From positions 13,986,145 through 14,050,144 of the forward strand of contig NC_081851.1 of assembly GCF_963259705.1 (NCBI RefSeq): a DNA stretch of 64,000 nt. The letters run 5' to 3'. Below, piece by piece: positions 47,010 through 58,388 of this stretch. Numbering within the stretch: position 1 is the first letter of the stretch; each line of letters starts with the position of its first letter. The position numbers were made by a program, and so were the translations under genes. This DNA comes from Myotis daubentonii. Lineage: Eukaryota; Chordata; Mammalia; Chiroptera; Vespertilionidae. Below the pieces are notes generated by a model. It was not told the origin of the DNA and did no database searches. It was given only the letters and a program-made list of their open reading frames with translations.

Positions 47010-47935
47010 CTTTATATGTATATATAAAGTTTTAAAACTGAAAAATGAACAGCCATATGCTTACTCAGCACCCAGTGTAAGACACAGAATGCTACCCTCC
47101 TAAAACCCTGAATGCCCTCTACCCATCACAGCCCTCTCTGTCCTCACCAGTGGCAACCACTATTTGAAATATTATGTTTACCCAAGTCACCTGATCATTA
47201 AGCACTTTCTGTCATTATATATATCGTTCTAAAACATCATATTCAATTGTATGGCTATGCTATAATTTCCTAATTTTGAATATTTAGAAATATTTGTGTT
47301 ATAAATAATAAAGTAAAATATTATTGTGGATTAAAAATACTATGTTTACCATATCTTTGATTTCCCTTTCAGTTTCACCTCATAGGTATGCACCTCTGTA
47401 CAATACTTCATTAAATTATGAATGTAGTCCAACTCTATGTAAATGAGGTCATGCTGTGAGTGTCTCTCTGCATCTTGCACTTTTTCTCAGCTTTGTTCAC
47501 CTTCAGTGCTCATGGCTGTACCTGACTTATTGTCACTGGAGTAAACTCCTCCTGGCAGAATTGCATTTATGGCTGCACCACATTTGTTCTCCTGCGGAGG
47601 AGCATTTGGGTTATGTGAAGCTTTTTGCTGTTGCTAAGATCTGTGCTGTGAACATTCCTGTCCGTGAAATCTTTGGCACCTGGGCAGGGGCTGCTTCGGA
47701 TGTAACAGGAGGAAAGCGGCTTCACAAGTATTGCTCTACTTTAGGCATCAGCACAGGGGCCGTGCTTCATTGCTCAGTATCCTTGCCAATCTTGGCAGGA
47801 GTGAAACTGGGCGTCCTTTTGGTCTTAGTGTCCATTTCCTGGCCACTAGTCATGTTGAGTATCTTTTTGCGTGTTTTTCAGCCACTGAAAAGGACCTTTT
47901 CCTGGGAGGTACTGGTGGCTACGTCCTCCCCATTT
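47010..47935. repeat. Probable old L1-derived sequence
   Basis: AT-rich, with phrases typical of L1 3' regions (for example GTGAACATTCCTGTCCGTGA). The open frame at 47456-47941 matches no protein family and is probably chance within this repeat. Confidence 0.35.
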
Positions 47936-47943
47936 CTCTAGTG

Positions 47944-48155
47944 CAGCGGTTCTCAACCTGTGGGTCGCAATCCCTTTGGCGGTCAAACGACCCTTTCACA
48001 GGGGTCGCTTAAGACCATCCTGCATATCAGATATTTACATTATGATTCATAACAGCAGCAACATTACAGTTATGAAGTAGCAACGCAAATAATTTTATGG
48101 TTGGGGCACAACATGAGGAACGGTATTTAAAGGGCCAGAAGGTTGAGAGCCTCTG
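47944..48155 (+). mobile_element. SPIN-like non-autonomous hAT, perfect 8-bp target duplication
   Basis: The 212-bp element has ends CAGCGGTTCTCAACCTGTGG and GGTTGAGAGCCTCTG. Both flanks are CTCTAGTG (47936-47943 and 48156-48163). Same length and family as 27581-27792, inverse orientation. Confidence 0.92.
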
Positions 48156-48163
48156 CTCTAGTG

Positions 48164-49164
48164 GTTTTCTGCTTCTCTCCTGATGGACTTTAGTTCTTTC
48201 TTTCTAAATGCTGGGCTCTAGCCTCCTCTAGCTCTGTGCGCCAGGAAGCTTCCCTTTCCCTCCTCACCATGTCCTTTCAACAGAGATTTCCATTTTAATT
48301 TGGTGAGATTTCTCAGTTGTTTTGGGTTTTGTTTAAACAATCCTTACATTATGATGAGGACACTATGCTATATCCTCTTCCAGATGTTCAGTTTTTTCTG
48401 TATGCATTTAATCCTTGTGCACATGGCACCGATTTTCACCATCGCTGTGATTCGGTCTGATGTCACTCACCCTCCCATGTCTCCCCAGTGGCACCCACAC
48501 TCCTTATTGATTCATACGTGTCTGCTCCAGCCATCTGCAATGCCACCTTTATTTTTCAAGTTTCTAGATGTGAGTTTGTTTCTGGTGCCTATAATGGTGC
48601 CACTGACCTATTTTTCTATCTCTGAGCTGAGTCCACACCCTTTTCCTTAGCACTTTAGTAAATCCTGGTATTTAGCAAGTTCTCCATGTTATTCTCAGAG
48701 TCTCTTGGTAAGAGAACAGATACAGCATATTTTCTTACCTTATTATAACTTGTAGACATAAGCTGTCAAGTCCCATGAGTGGGATCGATTTCCACCTTGA
48801 CATTCCTGATACAACGATTCTAGTGTGAAGCCATCAAGGTGAGCAGCAAGAGTACTAAACCACATTGACCTCAGGGCCTCCTGATACCATGTGTTCTCTC
48901 TGACCTGTCAAACTCTAGTATAGCCGGGTCCCTAAGCATTCTCTACGGGCAGCCCGAAGGATCTTTTGAAAATGTCAATATGATCATGTCTCTTATGAAA
49001 ACTAACAATGGTTTCCTATGGCCTTTAGAAATAAGTCCAAAATCCTTAGCGTATCCGTCTAGGCCCTCCATGATCTGATCTTAGCTTCTTTTCCACTCTT
49101 GTCTCTCCCTCACCCCTTTTCTCTGGTCACACTTTGAGATCCTCATTAGCATCACACTCTCCCA
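48164..49164. other. Intergenic, no feature recognised
   Basis: A 116-codon hydrophobic open frame at 48300-48650 has no family resemblance. The sequence style suggests an old LINE fragment. Confidence 0.35.
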
Positions 49165-49308
49165 CCCTAGCTTAGAGGTTCCAGTCAAGGGCACATGCCA
49201 AGGTTGTTGGCTAGATCCCCAGTAGGGGTCATGCAGGAGGCAGCCCATCAATGATTCTCTCTCATCATTGATGTTTCTATCTCTCTCTCTCTCCCTCTCC
49301 CTTTCCCT

Positions 49309-49348
<40 letters not shown>
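49165..49348 (+). mobile_element. Ves SINE, 5'-truncated, with (CT)n tail
   Basis: Contains GGTTCCAGTCAAGGGCACAT and ATCAATGATTCTCTCTCATC, and ends in a CT tract where the next Helitron begins. Confidence 0.8.
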
Positions 49349-49352
<4 letters not shown>

Positions 49353-50436
49353 ATCTAATAAAAGAGAAAAATGGTAATTGGTGTACGACGATACCCTTTT
49401 CATTGGCTAATCAGGGCTATATGCAAATTAACTGCCAACAAGATGGCAGTTAATTTGCATATGTAGGCACAATGCAGGGAGGCGAAAGGGAAAGCAGGAA
49501 GAAGCCCCCTGCCACTGACAGTGATCGGAAACCCAGGGGGGAGCTAAGAGCTGGGGGGCAGGGCAAAGGCCATGATGGGAGAATCAGGTGCCTTTTCCGC
49601 CCTGGCCAGTGATAGCAGGAAGTAGGGGTGGAGCCAGCGATGGGAGCTGGGCACGGTCGAAGCTGGCAGTCCCGGGAGCTAGGGGTCCCTTGCCTGGCCT
49701 AAAGCGAACCCACGATTGCGGGGCCGCTGCAGCTGCGGGTCCCCGCTGCCCAGGCCTGACGCCTCAGCCAGAGGCGTCCTGCAGGGGCAGAGGCGGAGCC
49801 CGCGCGATCGTGGCGCCCCCCCCCCCCCGCTGCCACTGCAGGTCCCTGCTGCCCGGGCCAGACGCCTAGGCCAGAGGCGTTAGGCCTGGGCAGGGGCGGA
49901 GCCTGCAACCGCGGGGAGCTGGGGGTCCCCTGCCCAGGCCTGACACCTCTGCCAGAGGCCTCAGGCCTGGTCAAGGGGCTGATCCGGTGATTGGTGATCG
50001 GTGAGTGATGAGGGTCAACTCCTCTGGCCGAGGCATCAGTCCTGGGCGGGGGGCTGAGCCAGGGATTGGGGGGATATAATGGTCCCCTTGCCCAGGCCTG
50101 AAGCCTGGGTCAGAGGCGTCAGGCTTGGGCGGGGGGTGGAGCAAGCGATTAGAGGGAGATGGGGGTCCCCTGCCCAGGCATGATTCCTGGGCCAGAGGCC
50201 TCAGGCCTGGGCGGGGGCCAGAGCCAGTGATCAGGGGGAGATGGGGGTCCCCTGTCCAAGCCTGACACCTCTGGCGAAGGTGTCAGGCCTGGGCAAGGGG
50301 CCGATCCTGCGATTGGAGGGTGATGGGGGTCAACGCCTGAGGGCTCCCAGTATGTGAGAGGGGACAGGCTGGGCTGAGGGACACTCCCACCACACACACA
50401 CACCCAGTGCACGAATTTCGTGCACCGGGCCCCTAG
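49349..50436 (+). mobile_element. Non-autonomous Helitron (HeliBat type) with internal GC-rich repeats
   Basis: Starts TCCTATCTAATAAAAG after A. Ends with the palindrome GTGCACGAATTTCGTGCAC (within 50408-50426), then CGGGCCCCTAG, then T. The interior repeats an imperfect GGGTCCCCTGCCCAGGCCTG / GCCAGAGGC-TCAGGCCTGG unit several times. No Rep/helicase. Confidence 0.95.
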
Positions 50437-50438
50437 TG

Positions 50439-50493
<55 letters not shown>

Positions 50494-50692
50494 AGATATA
50501 GATATAGATATAGATATAGATATAGATATAGATATAGATAGATAGATATAGATATAGATATAGATATAGATATAGATATAGATATAGATATAGATATAGA
50601 TATAGATATAGTTATAGATATAGATATAGATATAGATATAGATATAGATATAGATATAGATATAGTTATAGATATAGATAGATATATACACA
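50437..50692. repeat. (TA)n/(TATAGA)n microsatellite
   Basis: Pure TA run at 50441-50475, then about 35 TATAGA units with a few GATA and GTTATA variants. It lies exactly between the 3' ends of two convergent Helitrons. Confidence 0.97.
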
Positions 50693-50696
50693 CACA

Positions 50697-51251
50697 CTAG
50701 TGGCCTGGTGCATAAAATTCATGGACATTAAAAGGGAATTAATTAGAGGAAATATTTTAATATTGCTATTTGCCCTTTCTCTATAATAGAAGTGTCAGAG
50801 ATGAAAGAAAATTAGTAAACTGTATATGAAAATCTTTCTCCTGTCAGAGTCTGGACTGTGCCATGGGACCCAGAGTCAAGTCCCTGCCCACCCGTGTACT
50901 CCTCAAAATCACATGAGACCTAGATCCAGCTGGCCCCACCCCCATTGGGCAAGATCCAGACCCAGCCGGGCCACCCCCATCAAGCCCCGAGGGCAGGGGG
51001 AATGGCCTGAGGTCCCCCATCAAACCCCACAGGGTGAGGGGCATGACCTGAGGTCCCCCATCAAGCCCAGCCTGGCAGGGGGTGCAGCCTCAGGTCCCCT
51101 GCCCCAGCCCAGTGCCATGCAGCCTCAGGACCCTGCTGATATCTCATTATGGCTCATTATGGGAACCCCGCCTCTGCTGTGGGTGTAGCCATCTTGTGAT
51201 GGCATGATGGCATGAGGGTTAATTTGCATGTTACCACTTTATTATATAGGC
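50697..51251 (-). mobile_element. Non-autonomous Helitron (HeliBat type), minus strand
   Basis: CTAG plus TGGCCTGGTGCATAAAATTC at the left is the reversed 3' end; ATTATATAGG at the right is the reversed 5' end. The body matches 33791-34354. Confidence 0.9.
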
Positions 51252-51277
51252 TATATACACACATACATTTAGTCTTA

Positions 51278-51461
51278 CCTTGGCTGATGTGGCTCAGTTG
51301 CTTGGTCACTGTCCCTTGCTCTGAAAGGTTGTCAGATCAACTCCCAGTTAGGGTACATGAATGGGTTTAGGGGGATCTATCTACAGTGGGGGATGGGCAG
51401 GAGACAACTGTTCCACCTTTCATCCATGTTTCTTTTTCTGCCTCTCCCTGTCTCTCTCTCA
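51278..51461 (+). mobile_element. Ves SINE (diverged)
   Basis: TGGCTGATGTGGCTCAGTTG head and CAACTCCCAGTTAGGGTACA; CT-rich tail. Confidence 0.75.
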
Positions 51462-51844
51462 TCTGTAATAAAAGCATAATATACAAATCGACCGAATGAC
51501 TGAACAGCAGAACAACCATCCAGATGACATTCCAGATGACCACGCTATGACACCCACTGGCGCCAGGCCAGCAAAGGTGGATGCGATGCAATTGGTCAGA
51601 GGCTCGGTCATCGCCCCATGATTGCCCTGCAAAAGGAGGCCCAGGACACTGACTGGCGGGCTGTGGGGGGTGGCAGAGCCTCCCTCTGTGGGGGCAATCC
51701 ATCACGGAGCCCTGACCGGTGGGCGAGGCCTACCTCTTTGGGGCGATTGATTGCAGGGCTCCAGGACTGTGAGAGGGCACAGGCCAGGCTAAGGGACCCC
51801 CCTCTCACCCCAGAGTGCATGAATTTTGTGCACGAGGCCTCTAG
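51462..51844 (+). mobile_element. Non-autonomous Helitron (short)
   Basis: Begins near TGTAATAAAAGCATAATATA and ends GCATGAATTTTGTGCACGAG then GCCTCTAG at 51844. It borders the truncated RalGDS-like exons. Confidence 0.85.
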
Positions 51845-52190
51845 AAATAGTGCATTCCTCTTATTTATATGAGCTAATGCCTAGAATTCTTAGGACAGAG
51901 GGAGAGAAGGCTTTTACTGTAGCTGGCTCCATAATAGCTTCAGGTACTGCCTCAGGCCAGGCCAGGCTGGGGTGGGTGCTGGACCAGGTGCTGGCTCCCA
52001 GGCAGGCCCCTCCTCTGGCTCCAGAGCTCTGGGCGTGGACATGGAGCAGGAGGAAGAGACAGATTTACTCACAAACCTGGCTTTCCCATGACGTTCCACG
52101 GACAGGAAAGATGCCACTGCCTTTGGGGAAACTCCAGCCCATGAGCCTGCCCTCCCCAGATCATCTGCCCAGATGATCATTCCCCCTCAC

Positions 52191-52381
52191 CTTCTTGAGT
52201 TGCCTCAGTGGGCTCCAGATGCTCTAGCTCAACCCAAAGATTTTGGGCGTGGCCCACCAGGTGTGAGGCAGGGGAGTTGACGGGCACCAAGGCCTGCTCT
52301 ACCTTGAAGCAGGCGAAAGGAAGGGGATGCCCCAAACCCTGGACCTGGTCCAGCCAGGTCCCCACCATCGCAGCAAAGGCC
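52191..52381 (-). pseudogene. RalGDS-like fragment, second REM exon
   Basis: Acceptor cctctccccag and donor GAAG|gtgagg, open in the frame fixed by the preceding exon. GTWLDQ is the conserved RalGDS-family signature. Confidence 0.72.
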
Positions 52382-53635
52382 CTGGGGAGAGGCAGGTGGG
52401 CAGCAGAGTCAGAGTCCTGGGATTTCCTTCCACTCTGCCCTCCCATGGCACACTTGCTTAGATCTGAGCTTCTGTGCAGGCCCCCCTTGCCCACCCAGGG
52501 GACAGCCCCATGCCACCCCCAGCCCCTGTGTGGCTGTCCTGGTTGTAGCAGTTGTGGGATCCAGCAGGTTCAACACGGAGTCTGTGTGAGACTCTTTTTC
52601 CCACTGGCAGCTCTCCTGAAGGTCCAGTGCACTGCCCACCCCGACCCTCCAGGCCCTGGGCATCTGGGCTGAGGACTGAGACAGACTTGTGAGCAGCCTG
52701 CTCACCACAGTCCTGTTCTGAGCCTGGCCACCGCGGTCAGGGGAGATGGATATGGAGAGGGGCAGGCAGAGCGGGGTGGGTCTGTGGGGGGGTGGGAGGG
52801 GACTGTGAGGGACAACTCAGCACAGCGTCTCCTCTGGGTCTACAAGGCCCAGGACCCCACCCACTGTCGTCTTTGACTCCTGTCCTCCTGGAATAGAAGA
52901 CTCCAGAGCCCAGGCCTTTCTTGGGAAACAGATGATGTATAAGATTAGGATTCTGCCAGGCACTCTCCACCCCCACCCACAGTCCCCACGATGCTGACTC
53001 TGGGGGCCCTCCCTCTGGACCCAGAGACCACTCACTTTATGACTTGGTCCTGCGGTGTGTACCCTGGTCACTGTAAGGAGGTGTGCCTCCCAATGTAGAA
53101 AACACATTGATGGCATCAGTTCTGATGGATGGTGGACAGCGTGACGTCTGGACCCACAGCCTAGAACTGAGGCCCAGGTTTTGTGTCTGTTTCATTCACT
53201 AAGTCAGGCTAAGCGTCTCCAAAATTGCCTGCTGGGAGTAAGAGCTTAATGCACGGTGTCAAGTGCATCGGAGTGGGCCTGAGGCCCTGCTCTCCCCTGC
53301 CATCCCCCATGTGGCTCCACCAAGGACCAGGACACGGTCAGCGAGGTGACATCTCTCACTGCTTGACAGGTTGTTCCCCATGTGCTTTTCCACACTCAGA
53401 TGCCACAGGCCCCTGATGGGAGAGTCAGGGAACTTTCCATGGGACAGAGACATAATTGGCATGAACAACCATAGACGGTCCAGCAGCCCTTTCTGCAGAG
53501 CCGGCGGCAGGTAGGCCCTGCCATGGCTGGTCCCCACAGCAGTGCCTACCACAGCCCTATGAGGTTGTCATTGTGAAGACCCACAGCTAGCAGTGGGCAG
53601 AGGCCCCACTGTGCTGAAGAGGGGACCGTGCTCAC

Positions 53636-53829
53636 CTAGTTAACAGCTCGTCCAGGAACCACTGGGCTCTGGAGAAGGCTGGGTGGGTGGGCATCAGGGT
53701 GCAGATGTGGGGGATGTTTCCAGCTGGGAAAGCTGGTACCAGGGACACCGCCACCTTCTCGAAGGTGCCTTTCTGCAGGGCTCGCATCCTGCGGGCCTCA
53801 CACAGTCTCAGAGTGAACTCAGCTGCACA
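53636..53829 (-). pseudogene. RalGDS-like fragment, REM exon
   Basis: Acceptor ttgccccctcag and donor CTAG|gtgagc, open throughout, phase 2 at its end. It starts with CAAEFTLRLCEARR. Confidence 0.7.
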
Positions 53830-54054
53830 CTGAGGGGGCAAGGAGGGACATCCAGTCAGCGGCATCACCGTGATTCACAGGAGGATGGAGGTCTGGAGCT
53901 CACACAGGAGTCCCAGCCCCTCAGGGACAGGAGGGCCCAGGCTGAATGAGGTTCTAGGTTTTCAAAGTTCCACTTTAGTTCGGTGGGTGGGGGATGTTCC
54001 TACAATTGTGACCTGCTAGGTATTCTTTTTAAACTGAGGAACAAAAAACCTCCT

Positions 54055-54180
54055 TGTAATACTAGTCTGTACAATGCGTATTATCTCTGTTGGGTCCTCA
54101 AAAAATATTCCCATTATACAGATGAGGCTTAGGGATGTCACATGTCTTCTCAAGGTCATGAGGGCAGAACTGTGAACTGT
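54055..54180. repeat. MIR SINE remnant
   Basis: MIR-type core CCCATTATACAGATGAGGCT. Confidence 0.55.
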
Positions 54181-54980
54181 CCTGCATGACATTCTCTCAC
54201 AGCTACCTGAAACTTATCTGCTCCCGAAATGGATGGAAAGGGTGTAGGAACCTTGCCCATCCCTGTGTGGGGGCAGTGTACATGGCAGACATGGCCTATG
54301 AAAACCATGACTTCAAAAAAGACACTCTCATTTCATCCCTTTACATTAAAGGGCATTTTGAGACCATCATTATGGAGATCCCAGATTCTGCAAAGGGGCA
54401 AACACCTGGAGACTCCAGACTGGAGAAAGGCGATCACCAGGAGAAGTGGATCAGCAACCATACTTCTCACCTGCTTATCCCTCACCGCGAACCAGCTGTG
54501 GGTGTAAACCGGCCCCTGCAGACTGGCCTGTGCTCATCCGTGTTCACTGGAATACCTGTGCACACACCAGCAGAACTTGGACGAGCCTCCGTGCTGTCCA
54601 AGCCCTGCCCCTAGAGTGGAGGTGAGGCTGTGCCCCTCAGGTAGGGGGTCCTCAAATAGAAGAGGCTGTTGATGCTGGGGGCAGACTGTCAATACAGAGA
54701 TTAAGAATGCAGACACCACCCCCCCCCATTCCTGTCCCTTTTGGATTAGCTCCACATGAAGGAATGTGCAGGCCTGGGCAGCATGGTGACAGTGCCCTGG
54801 ATCTGTCTCCGGCCATGCCATTCCAGAAGCACAAACTCAAAAGCTCCCTGCAGAGCCTCTCTACAGTGAAAGGGAGTCCTGACTGTGTTTAAAGGTGTCA
54901 CATGGCAGAGGTGTCTTCAATGTCCTCACAAAACACTCTTGCTTGGCTACAGACACCTAGCTGGCTTACAACTCCAACAC
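54181..54980. other. No feature recognised
   Basis: A 142-codon plus-strand frame at 54186-54614 has no splice or family support. Confidence 0.4.
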
Positions 54981-55064
54981 ATTACAATATTTCTGCCAAG
55001 ATAAGTATATTTTTCCAACTGATAGAATGATGGAGACCTAGGCAAAGATGTGAGCATAAATCAG

Positions 55065-55850
55065 GTTCTAAGGATTCCAAAGGTATTCCAAAGGTGTGGG
55101 TACCAAAGGCTGAATTCCTGATCAAAGATGCCTCTTCTGCGCCCTCTTGTGGTGAATGAAGGACAAGCAGCCCCATGTGGCAACGTAAGTCTGAATGCCT
55201 GATGGAAAGTGTCTCTTCTACGCCCTCTTGTGGTGCCCATAGGTCATGCAGCCTCGCAATGGGTCCCAAGTGTGAATTCCTGATGGGAGATGTCTTTTCT
55301 GCACCCTCTTGTGCTGCACAGAGACCTTGCAGCCCCGCAAAAGGACCTAAGGCTGAACGCCTGATAGGAGCCATTCCTTCTGCACCCTCTTGTGGTGAAC
55401 GAAGGATATGCAGCCCCATGTGACGACCAAAGACTAAATTCCTGATGGGTGGTGTCTCTTTTGCACCCTCTTGTGGTGCACAGAGAACATGCAGCCCCAT
55501 GTGAGGACCAGAGGATAAATTCCTGATGGGTGCTGTCTCTTTTGCGCCCTCTTGTGGTGCACAGAGAACATGCAGCCCTAGTAGGGACCAAAGATTGAAT
55601 TCCTGATGGGATCTGTCTCTTATGCACCCTCTTCTGGTGCACAGAGAATGTGAGGCCCCTCTCATGTGTAACAGCCTGAATTCCTAATGGTAGCTATTTC
55701 TTCTGTGCCCTCTTGTGGGGTACAAAGAACACGCAGCCCCACAAGGGGTCCAAATGCTGAATTCCTATGTGACCTGCCTCTTCTACACCCTCTTGTGGTG
55801 CACGAAGAATATGCAGAGCCCACTTGGAGCCAGAGGCTCAATTTTGAACT
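55065..55850. repeat. 81-bp minisatellite
   Basis: About nine to ten copies with the conserved core CACCCTCTTGTGGTG; core spacing is 80-81 bp from about 55141 to 55785. Because 81 is divisible by three, the unit keeps frames open on the minus strand and makes repetitive 27-residue open frames. Confidence 0.95.
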
Positions 55851-55888
55851 ATGTTTTTAAAGATTTACATTTTCTATTATAAAAAAGG

Positions 55889-56125
55889 AGCCCTAGCTGG
55901 TGATGCTAAGTGGCTAGAGCATTGGTTCTCAGATACATAGAGCTTTGGCCCCCAGACTGAAGGGTTGTTGGTTCAATACCTGTCAAGAGCATGTACCTCA
56001 GTTGTAGGCTCAATCCCCTGCTCCACGTCGGAGCACATGCAGGAGGCAGCCGATCGATGTGTCTCTCACATCGATGTTTCTCTCCCTCTTCCTCTCTCCT
56101 TCCCTTCCACTCCCTCTAAAAACCA
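55889..56125 (+). mobile_element. Ves SINE
   Basis: CCCTAGCTGGTGATGCTAAG head; CACATCGATGTTTCTCTCCC and AAAACCAATGG tail. Confidence 0.8.
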
Positions 56126-56128
56126 ATG

Positions 56129-56345
56129 GAGCCTTGCCAGTGTTGCTCAGTTGTTGAGCATCAACCTATGAACCAGGAGGTCACCGTTTGATTCCCAGTC
56201 AGGGCACATGCCCAGGTTGTGGGCTCAATCCCCAGTGTGGGGCATGCAGGAGGCAGATAACCAATGATTCTCTCTCATCATTGATGTTTATATCTCTCTA
56301 TCCCTCTCCATTCCTCTCTGAAATCAATAAAAACATATTTTTTAA
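56129..56345 (+). mobile_element. Ves SINE, tandem to the previous one
   Basis: GCCTTGCCAGTGTTGCTCAG head, GGGCTCAATCCCCAGTGTGG, tail ATCAATAAAAACATA. Confidence 0.85.
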
Positions 56346-56723
56346 AAATGGAAAAAATATCCTTATGTGAGGATTAACAAAAAAAAAAAATGAAACAAAA
56401 GATGCATACTGACTATTTTAAAATGTTGAAAGACTTAAAACTTTACCTGATAGACAAGTCGGGAGATATTAAAAACGTTCAAGAATGAATGAGCTGTGGT
56501 CCACCCAGCCACCATCATTATTAACTTCACAATATGTCTCTTTCCAGTCTTTTCTCTGTCATTTTCATTTGTTTGATACAACTGAATCACTGCTTTTATG
56601 CAATTTTGTTAAAATTATTATATGTCACACACTATTTTTAAGTGTAGATATGAAGAGTGATCCAAAGAGCTGTAATAATTTTGTATTCTCAGTGGTAGAA
56701 TGCATTAGATGTTAAAAATTGTT

Positions 56724-56816
56724 GCCCTGGCTGGTTTGGCTCAGTGGTTACAGCATTGGCCCAGGGACGTAAGGGTCACGAGTTCAATTCCTGACCCCGG
56801 AGAGATGCAGGTCGTC
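56724..56816 (+). mobile_element. Ves SINE, 3'-truncated
   Basis: CCCTGGCTGGTTTGGCTCAG head and GAGTTCAATTCCTGAC; the CT-rich tail is absent. Confidence 0.75.
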
Positions 56817-56819
56817 TCC

Positions 56820-57510
56820 TTGAGCAGCCTGGAGGCCACGCTTGGTACTCCAATGGACACGGGTTCTCAAGGTCAGTGGGAACAATCATGTCAGCGGCTC
56901 TTTTCAGGGAGAGGGGCCAGGACTCCTGTGGATGCTCAGGGACATCACCACAGGGCATGCTGAGTGCCACACAGGGACGGTACCACAGTGGGAACTCACT
57001 GGGTAAGAAATGCATAATGTGAGGGAGAATGGGAAAGAGGAGAGAGGATCGAGGCAAAGGGGAGAGAGGACTGCTCAGGCCATGAAGGAGGTGGGAAAGC
57101 AGGTGTGAGGGGGAAGCCCCTGGCCACGGAAGGAGGAATGACAAAAACGCAAACGCCTTGTGTTTGGTCAGGCCAGAAGGGGGACAGTGGCAGGAAATGC
57201 AAGCAATAGGGAAGGGAAAGTGCATGCCCATCATTTCCCTGGCAGGGCTGCCTTACCTGGACACGGAGGGTAGAACAGCATGAGCAGCCCCGGGCGCAGA
57301 GCAGGGTGGCCAGGCCCTGGCCATTAGGTGGTGGAGCAGGATGATGCTAGGAGAGAGCCAATGGACCACAGCTGGGAGGCTGCCAGGGAATCCAATAAGG
57401 GAACCGCTGCCCACTCCCATGCTCCCAGATCTCTGGCAAAGAATTGCCTGATTTTTCCTCTCATTTGTTGTTTTTACTGAAATGGAGGTCATATAACATA
57501 AAACTAACCA
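56820..57510. other. No feature recognised
   Basis: Moderately GC-rich, with purine-rich tracts (57000-57160). The minus-strand open frame there is low-complexity and unsupported. Confidence 0.4.
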
Positions 57511-57514
57511 TTTT

Positions 57515-57772
57515 AGCCCTAGCCAGTTTGGCTAGTGGTTGGAGTGTCAGCCTGTGGACTAAAGCTGTCCCAGGTTTGATTCTGGTCAAGGGCACTTACC
57601 ACCTATGAACCAGGAAGTCATGGTTCAATTCCAGGTCAGAGCACATGTGGGCTTGATTCCCAGTGTGGCTCATTCAGAAGACAGTTGATCAAAGATTCTC
57701 TCTCATCATTGATGTTTCTATCTCCCTTTCCCTCTCTCTTCCTCCCTGAAATCAATAAAAATATATTTAAAA
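57515..57772 (+). mobile_element. Ves SINE (with internal partial repeat)
   Basis: CCCTAGCCAGTTTGGCTAGT head. A second GAACCAGGAAGTCATGGTTC B-box-like block suggests two fused copies. Tail ATCAATAAAAATATA. Confidence 0.85.
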
Positions 57773-57774
57773 AT

Positions 57775-58146
57775 AATCTGTGAAATTGCTATAACATTTT
57801 CCAATATCTTTCCATTTCTCTGCTTACCATGCCGTGGTTGGCTGGCGAACTGTGCCAGTGGGAGCACTGGTCCAGGGAACTATGGGATGCCTTGTCCCCA
57901 GAGGCCACTTGTGAGAATGGGCCCAGCAGGTCCTCCGTCTTTGGGCTTTAAAACATTCTGGCTTCAATTAGGTTGGGATTGGAATGGCTTCCATGTCTGG
58001 CAGGATTTCTATTCATTATTCTTAATAAAAAATAAATGAAAAATATTGACTATAAACTGTAATTAGAAATTAATTTTTTTTTAATTTAAAATCCATAGGC
58101 AGCAACATACAGACATATCTCATAGCAATATGTGTATCAATATAGC
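57775..58146. other. No feature recognised
   Basis: Unclassified, AT-rich toward its right end. Confidence 0.35.
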
Positions 58147-58154
58147 TCCTAGGA

Positions 58155-58388
58155 CAGTCATAGCAAACCTATGACACACATGTCAGAGGTGACACGCGAA
58201 CTCATTTTTTTGGTTGACTTTTCTTTGTTAAATGGCATTTAAATATATAAATGAATATAGAAAATATAAGTCTTTGTATTACTATGGTTGCAAATATCCA
58301 AAAATTTCTATATGAGACACGGCACCAGAGTTAAGTTAGGGTTTTTCAAACTGCTGGCACACCGAGCTCAAAAGGTTCACCATCACTG
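58155..58388. mobile_element. Non-autonomous hAT transposon with 8-bp target duplication
   Basis: The 234-bp element has inverted ends CAGTCATAGCAAACC and GGTTCACCATCACTG. It is flanked by TCCTAGGA (58147-58154) and TCCTAGAA (58389-58396). No transposase. Confidence 0.87.

Larger units (their letters stand above)
51912..53829 (-). pseudogene. RalGDS/RGL4-like gene fragment (REM domain), truncated
   Basis: There are three exons on the minus strand. 53636-53829 contains ALQKGTFEKVAVSLVPAFPA and LDELLTR, matching the Ras-exchanger motif (REM) of Ral guanine-nucleotide exchange factors (AGTLEKLVEHLVPAF...LDLLFTR). 52191-52381 contains AFAAMVGTWLDQV and ELEHLEPTEATQE. 51915 to about 52040 encodes a Pro/Glu-rich linker (ALEPEEGPAWEPAPGPAPTP) as in RGL4/RALGDS, with acceptor ccacgcccagag. 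Phases join across all three, then a TAA at 51912-51914 ends the frame. The REM histidine/threonine region is diverged, and no RasGEF (CDC25-like) catalytic exon or N-terminal exon is seen. Helitrons begin at 51844. It is probably a dead or non-catalytic copy of a family that activates RalA/B in normal form. Confidence 0.7.

Noticed and set aside
47456..47941. 161-codon hydrophobic plus-strand frame resembling a membrane protein
   Set aside because: The sequence reads like old L1 3' DNA, and hydrophobicity follows from T-richness.
50149..50697. Minus-strand open frame rich in Tyr-Ile repeats
   Set aside because: It is the (TATAGA)n microsatellite running into Helitron sequence; no gene features.
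54982..55665. 227-codon minus-strand open frame
   Set aside because: It is produced by the 81-bp minisatellite; no splice sites, start context or homology.
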